A stretch of 64,000 nt of DNA from Microcebus murinus. Lineage: Eukaryota > Chordata > Mammalia > Primates > Cheirogaleidae. Below are positions 63,100-64,000 of the stretch, piece after piece. The position numbers were made by a program, and so were the translations under genes. Below the pieces are notes generated by a model. That model did not search any database. It saw only the letters and a program-made list of their open reading frames with translations, and was not told the origin of the DNA. The stretch is from NCBI RefSeq assembly GCF_040939455.1, contig NC_134108.1, positions 51,211,501 through 51,275,500 on the forward strand, in the 5' to 3' direction. Position 1 is the stretch's first letter. Each line of letters starts with the position of its first letter.

Positions 63100-63620
63100 G
63101 ACACTCTCATAACAAAAGACAGGCTAACAAGAGAAAAGAAAACAAATTTATTCAATTAAAGTTTTACATGGGGGAGCCTTCAGAAACGAAGACCCAAAGA
63201 CCCAGGGAAAACTGTTTTTATACTTAGGTTTAATGAAGAATGGTGGCCGGGCATGGTGGTTCATGCCTATGATCCTAGCACTCTGGGTGGCTGAGGCAGG
63301 AGGATCACTTAAGGCCAGGAGTTTGAGGTGGCAGTGAGCTATGCTGACACCACTGCACTCTAGCCTGGGTGACAGAGCCAGACTCTGTCTCAAAAAAAAA
63401 AAAAAAGAAAGAAAGAAAGAGGAGAACAGAAGAAGGAGGAGAATGAGAACGGACGGCCATGTAGAAATGTGATCGGACAAAGGGGTGTGATCTAATGGTA
63501 ATATACTGAGGGTAGGGATAGCAAGGCCTGTCTGTTCAGATTCTTTCTGGCTTCTGTGTGGCATTCCTTCTTCCTGGGTATGGGGCAGGACCCTCTGAAG
63601 TGAGGGTCTTCAAGGGAGAA
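63100..63620 (-). repeat. Class I LTR fragment interrupted by an Alu
   Basis: 'caaaagacaggctaacaaga' and 'aaacaaatttattcaattaa' on plus give, reversed, aataaattt followed by a U5 like that of the other LTRs nearby. Confidence 0.5.
63245..63420 (+). repeat. Shortened Alu
   Basis: Left-arm start joined directly to the right-arm end ('ggagtttgaggtggcagtga'), about 165 bp plus an A-rich (GAAA)n tail. An internal deletion between homologous arm segments explains it. Confidence 0.85.
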
Positions 63621-64000
63621 ATGATTATTCCAGGTTTTATGGCTTGCGTTGAGGGAGAGGAGTTTTAGTTTCTGTGATCTGCATTCTGCATTGGGGAAGA
63701 GGAATTCCGGTTTCTAGGACTCCCTTAGGGAGGAGAAGGTGAGTGGGAGGCAGGAGGGCAGGAGAGGGTCGGAGAGAACTTGCTTCTGAGGCTACTTCTG
63801 AGGCCTTCCAGTCTCCTGTGTTCAAAGTGCTCAGCTTGCCAAAGCATGGTGCTTTGGGGTATCATTTTCTGAGCTCCAACAATTCAAGCATGCAAGTTTA
63901 CTTTTTATAATGTTTATTATTTGCCTTCCGCCATTGGAATGTAAGCTCCACAAGGGCAGTGATTCCTTATGCTTTTTTTTTCCAGCACTTTTTTCAAGAC
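63621..64000. other. Non-genic stretch to window end
   Basis: May continue the LTR-like material; nothing else seen. Confidence 0.3.

Overview
The window is nuclear DNA of a primate. The dense dimeric Alu SINEs have a middle segment reading roughly ctataaatagaaagaaatta / ggccaactaatatata, a form I associate with strepsirrhine genomes. With the matching L1 3' ends this suggests a lemur; I cannot name the species. I found no exon of a host protein-coding gene and no tRNA, rRNA or CRISPR array. Nearly all short open frames here are Alu, L1 or LTR shadows.

Layout. 1-24.2 kb: an old antisense L1 cut up by Alus, old L1 3' ends, a Tigger DNA-transposon remnant (7.1-7.8 kb), a MaLR solo LTR carrying an Alu (12.9-13.6 kb), an unidentified poly(A)-tailed retrocopy with target-site duplication (14.3-14.9 kb) and long stretches with nothing recognisable. 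24.37-30.68 kb: one class I (gamma-type, ERV-F/H-like) endogenous retrovirus, the centre of interest. 30.7-49.4 kb: more Alus, old L1s, a hAT-like remnant and a 5'-truncated antisense L1 that seems to carry a 3' transduction (40.9-43.3 kb). 49.4-64 kb: MaLR and class I LTR fragments, a very long TTTC/TTTTC tract and Alus.

The provirus. Both LTRs are 388 bp and I see no difference between them. They are bounded by a 5-bp duplication (tatac), so the insertion is young. The primer-binding site fits tRNA-Phe. A splice donor comes next, then seven near-identical 66-bp units and a diverged eighth. Each unit holds a hairpin with a GACG tetraloop, the hallmark of gammaretroviral packaging signals. 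One uninterrupted 1,549-codon frame follows. It runs from Gag (matrix, PPLY, capsid, two zinc knuckles) directly into protease and reverse transcriptase with no gag stop, breaks off inside RNase H, and continues in frame in the C-terminal part of Env. Integrase and most of SU are gone, protease has Asn in place of its catalytic Asp, the RT box reads YVDN, and the TM ectodomain is shortened.

My reading (inference): this is a recently mobilised, non-autonomous provirus whose enzymes are dead or missing. It kept its cis-acting signals, amplified its packaging hairpins and would need enzymes from a helper. This makes it a candidate packaging parasite of a related retrovirus.
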